64,000 bases of DNA from Myxosarcina sp. GA_180221_E-2-1-MAG-40_15 (GTDB lineage: Bacteria; Cyanobacteriota; Cyanobacteriia; Cyanobacteriales; Xenococcaceae). A program made the translations under genes and the position numbers. This document shows, in pieces, positions 61,225 through 64,000 of this stretch; the first letter of the stretch is position 1; each line of letters starts with the position of its first letter. Under the pieces are notes generated by a model. It searched no databases. It was not told the DNA's origin and saw only the letters and a program-made list of their open reading frames with translations. Location: positions 1-64,000 of the forward strand of contig JAIMKV010000002.1 of the NCBI GenBank assembly GCA_020692205.1. Reading direction: 5' to 3'.

Positions 61225-62772
61225 ATGCGGGTTTTATTGCTATACCCCTTATTTCCCCAAAGTTTCTGGTCTTTTGAAAAAACACTGGCTTTAGTAGACT
61301 GCAAAGCTCTTATGCCACCTTTGGGTTTAATTACCGTGGCAGCTATATTGCCTCAAGAATGGCAGTTCAAGCTAGTAGACCACAATGTCCAAGAAATTCT
61401 TGAGTCGGATTGGGATTGGGCTGAATTAGTCATCATCTCGGGCATGATCGTGCAGAAAAATGATATGTTAGCTCAAATAGCCGAAGCTAAACGCAGAAAT
61501 AAGTTAGTTGCTGTTGGCGGTCCTTATGCTACAACTTCTCCTCAAGAAGTAGAATCTGCTGACTTTTTAATCTTAGACGAGGGAGAAATTACCCTACCTA
61601 TGTTTATCGCCGCAATTAAACGTGGCGATCGCGAGGGGATTTTTCGGTCAACCGAAAAGCCCGCGGTAACTGAAACGCCAATTCCTCGTTATGACTTACT
61701 GGATTTGACTGCCTACGATAATATGTCAGTACAGTTTTCTCGTGGCTGTCCTTTTCAGTGCGAATTTTGCGATATCATCGTGCTTTATGGGCGCAAACCC
61801 CGGACGAAGACTCCCCAGCAGCTACTAGCAGAATTAGAGCGTATTTACGATCTAGGCTGGCGTGGCGCAGTTTTCATGGTGGACGATAACTTCATTGGCA
61901 ATAAACGTAACGTTAAATTGTTGCTCAAAGAACTCAAAGCCTGGATGGCAGAGAAAGAGTATCCTTTTGGCTTAACTACTGAAGCCTCGGTAGATTTGGC
62001 TCAGGATGATGAGTTGATGAAATTGATGGTGGAATGTAACTTCAAAAAAGTCTTTTTAGGTATTGAAACCCCTGATCAAGATAGTCTAGCTTTAACCAGT
62101 AAATTTCAAAACACTCGCGATCCGCTCACCGAGTCTATTGATAAGATAACTAGAGCAGGAATGCAGGTAATGGCAGGGTTCATTATTGGCTTTGATGGTG
62201 AAAAACCTCAGGCAGGCGATCGCATTGTGCAGTTTGTCGAACAAACCAATATTCCTTTGGCAATGTTTAGTATGCTCCAGGCTCTGCCTAGTACGGCTTT
62301 ATGGGATAGGTTAGAAAAGGAGGGCAGGCTGCTCAACTCAGCGGCAAATATTAATCAGACAACCTTGATGAACTTTGTTCCCACTAGAGATATTGAAGAA
62401 ATTGCCACGGAGTATGTTAATGCTTTTTGGCAGCTTTACGATCCAGCAGCTTATTTAAATCGTATATTCCGCTATTACATGAAATTAGGTGAGGCGAAAA
62501 ACGTTCAATCTAAAAGACCGAGTTGGAAAACAATTCGTGCTTTAAGTTTAATCTTATGGAAACAGGGTGTATTGGCTCAAACTCGCCTGTTATTTTGGCG
62601 TAATTTAGTTCAGGTATTGTTAAAAAAACCCCGCCAGCTAGAGATTTATTTGACCTTGTGTGCGTATCTTGAACATTTCACCGAATACCGCTTTATTGTT
62701 AAAGAACAAATTAATACTCAGCTAGCAAATTATCTGGCTTCTAAACCCAAAGCCAAAAGCATGGCTAGATAA
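61225..62772 (+). CDS. B12-binding-domain radical SAM protein
   Basis: A 515-residue radical SAM enzyme. The N-terminal part (about 1-140) matches a B12-binding fold (PPLGLITVAAILPQEW, VGGPYATTSP). The iron-sulfur motif CxxxCxxC is C175, C179 and C182 in SRGCPFQCEFCD. The barrel contains FMVDDNFIGNKRNVK and FLGIETPDQDSL, and a C-terminal DUF4070-type region follows (about 375-500). Members methylate or rearrange carbon centres; HpnP, which makes 2-methylhopanoids, is a relative. I cannot assign that role because the N-terminal sequence differs from my recollection of HpnP. The substrate is unknown. Confidence 0.87.
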   Translation: MRVLLLYPLFPQSFWSFEKTLALVDCKALMPPLGLITVAAILPQEWQFKLVDHNVQEILESDWDWAELVIISGMIVQKNDMLAQIAEAKRRNKLVAVGGPYATTSPQEVESADFLILDEGEITLPMFIAAIKRGDREGIFRSTEKPAVTETPIPRYDLLDLTAYDNMSVQFSRGCPFQCEFCDIIVLYGRKPRTKTPQQLLAELERIYDLGWRGAVFMVDDNFIGNKRNVKLLLKELKAWMAEKEYPFGLTTEASVDLAQDDELMKLMVECNFKKVFLGIETPDQDSLALTSKFQNTRDPLTESIDKITRAGMQVMAGFIIGFDGEKPQAGDRIVQFVEQTNIPLAMFSMLQALPSTALWDRLEKEGRLLNSAANINQTTLMNFVPTRDIEEIATEYVNAFWQLYDPAAYLNRIFRYYMKLGEAKNVQSKRPSWKTIRALSLILWKQGVLAQTRLLFWRNLVQVLLKKPRQLEIYLTLCAYLEHFTEYRFIVKEQINTQLANYLASKPKAKSMAR

Positions 62773-62856
62773 AGGAATGAGGAATGAGGGATCAAGAATG
62801 AGGTAAGAATTGACTAACTTTCATGTTATTTCTTCTGCTCCCTTGCTCCTCGGGTT

Positions 62857-63921
62857 TCAATTAAGGCGATCGCCTGTTTGAATATCAAACCAGTGAATTT
62901 TACTTGGTTGAATGATTAAGGAAATGGTTCGATCTTGCCACTCGCTATCACTTGGTAACAAAGCTCTAATCGTAATTTGCGAGCCGTTTATTCTGACGCT
63001 GACTAGATTATCTTTACCCAATTGTTCGACTAGATAAACTTGACCCACAATAGTTGTTTCTGATTCGCCCGTCGCAATCAATACATCTTCGGGTCTAATT
63101 CCAAAGACAATTTGAGCAGCTTTTTGGCTCATAGCAGGTAATTTAAGCTGATTTTTCCCTAAAAATGCTTGATCGTTTTCACATCTGAGGGTTAAAAGGT
63201 TCATTTGGGGGCTGCCGACAAAGCTGGCGACAAATTCGTTAGCAGGATGGGAATAAATGCGACTGGGAGGATCGAGCTGTTGGATTATGCCCTGATTTAA
63301 TACTGCGACTTTAGTTGAAAGAGTCATTGCCTCAGTTTGGTCGTGGGTAACATAAACTACAGGCTTGTTTTGCTCTTTAAATAGCTGTTTCAGCTGCGCT
63401 CTAACTTGCTCTCGTAACAGTGCATCTAAATTACTCAAAGGCTCATCTAATAAAAATACTTCAGGATCTCTGACTAACGCTCTAGCTAAAGCTACTCTCT
63501 GTCTTTGTCCGCCAGACATTTGACCAGGCTTGCGGTTAAGCAAACTGGTTAACTCTAATTGATGAGCTGCCTCATTTACTCTACGTTTAATTTCAGGCTC
63601 AGGCATTTTGCGTAGCTTAAGTGCTGTCGCAATATTTTCGGCTGCTGTCATGTGGGGATAAAGAGCATAGCTTTGAAACACCATTGCCATATTGCGATCG
63701 CCAGGTGCAGCTCGATTAACATTTTTGCCGCCGATAATTACTTCCCCCTTGGTAGGAGATTCTAAACCTGCAATGAGTCTTAGTAGAGTAGATTTTCCGC
63801 ATCCAGAAGGGCCTAACAAAGTTAAAAATTCGCCATCATCAATTTCTAAGGAAACATCTTTGACAGGAATGACATCAGCTCGATATTTCTTTTGTAAATT
63901 TTGTAATTTTAGTTTTGCCAT
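62857..63921 (-). CDS. ABC transporter ATPase of the MalK/UgpC type
   Basis: A 354-residue ATPase of carbohydrate importers. It has Walker A GPSGCGKST near residue 38, the Q-loop VFQSYALYPHMT, the signature MSGGQRQRVALARAL and Walker B VFLLDEPLSNLDA. The C-terminal regulatory (TOBE/MalK) domain is present from about 240. Such ATPases serve sugar or glycerol-3-phosphate importers and may be shared between several. No permease or binding protein is in the window. The ATG at 63921 is clear. Confidence 0.93.
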   Translation of the reverse strand: MAKLKLQNLQKKYRADVIPVKDVSLEIDDGEFLTLLGPSGCGKSTLLRLIAGLESPTKGEVIIGGKNVNRAAPGDRNMAMVFQSYALYPHMTAAENIATALKLRKMPEPEIKRRVNEAAHQLELTSLLNRKPGQMSGGQRQRVALARALVRDPEVFLLDEPLSNLDALLREQVRAQLKQLFKEQNKPVVYVTHDQTEAMTLSTKVAVLNQGIIQQLDPPSRIYSHPANEFVASFVGSPQMNLLTLRCENDQAFLGKNQLKLPAMSQKAAQIVFGIRPEDVLIATGESETTIVGQVYLVEQLGKDNLVSVRINGSQITIRALLPSDSEWQDRTISLIIQPSKIHWFDIQTGDRLN

Positions 63922-64000
63922 GTTCTAATAAATTGTTATATTCAGCTTTTACAATAAGAAAGTAGCCTACAAAATATTAGCTCCAGCTTAGATCGCAATG

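Noticed and set aside
61225-62772. Assignment of the radical SAM protein as HpnP, the hopanoid C-2 methylase
   Set aside because: The general architecture agrees, but the N-terminal sequence differs from what I recall of HpnP and many cyanobacterial paralogues share this architecture.
1-64000. tRNA, rRNA, CRISPR or insertion sequence genes
   Set aside because: Reading both strands showed no cloverleaf T-loop pattern, no spaced direct repeats and no transposase frame. A covariance-model search would be needed to be certain.

Overview
The window is chromosomal DNA from a cyanobacterium. The evidence is the dense scatter of the HIP1 octamer GCGATCGC, a DnaE C-terminal half carrying a split-intein fragment, several cyanobacteria-typical small proteins (Ycf35, DUF2997, DUF1830), and a Pix/Ptx-type phototaxis locus with multi-GAF receptors. 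No tRNA, rRNA, CRISPR array, transposase gene or prophage was recognised. Base composition is AT-rich and even throughout, and no large foreign island stands out.

Layout. 1-8582 (+) is a phototaxis/chemotaxis operon: the tail of a PatA/PixG-like regulator, then CheY-like PixH, CheW-like PixI, a five-GAF receptor PixJ and a hybrid CheA kinase PixL. 8802-13535 (+) is housekeeping: Lgt, CobM, a CysQ/IMPase-family phosphatase, a MOSC protein and a small unknown. 13532-20872 (-) holds MsrA, an HDAC-family deacetylase, an ABC exporter half, citrate synthase and a histidine kinase whose membrane domain matches the plant ethylene-receptor sensor. A NarL-type regulator faces that kinase. 22030-33845 contains a DUF2294 protein, HemL, a CNNM/CBS membrane protein, a PlsY-like/PEP-synthase-like fusion, a transglutaminase-like protein, a NYN-domain protein, HflX and the intein-bearing DnaE-C. 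34165-41683 (+) contains an FHA protein, a response-regulator/PP2C phosphatase, a cardiolipin-synthase-like enzyme, HtpX with a small secreted partner, and a secreted cadherin-like protein.

41700-43200 is a small toxin-antitoxin island: a zeta-like kinase with a small partner, and a HigA antitoxin whose HigB toxin survives only as a 3' stub. It is bracketed by two hairpins built from paired HIP1 sites. 43201-45564 holds a saccharopine-dehydrogenase-like oxidoreductase and the DUF2997-Ycf35-ferredoxin operon. 45755-55406 (-) is a surface-polysaccharide cluster: Wzc-like BY-kinase, alkaline-phosphatase-superfamily protein, O-antigen ligase/polymerase, flippase, MBOAT acyltransferase and SGNH-like partner. 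It has no glycosyltransferase. 56081-63921 holds a secreted unknown, a zinc-ribbon membrane protein, a methyltransferase, a lone HyuB, DUF1830, a B12-binding radical SAM enzyme and a MalK/UgpC-type ATPase.

The main themes are environmental signalling (light-type receptors, an ethylene-type receptor, FHA and PP2C proteins) and cell-surface construction (polysaccharide, lipoprotein and phospholipid enzymes). The items most worth a second look are the ethylene-receptor-like kinase with Asn at the key Asp position, the mixed cysteine sets of the PixJ GAF domains, the PlsY/PEP-synthase fusion, the missing HflX start codon, the HigB remnant and the HIP1-built hairpins.
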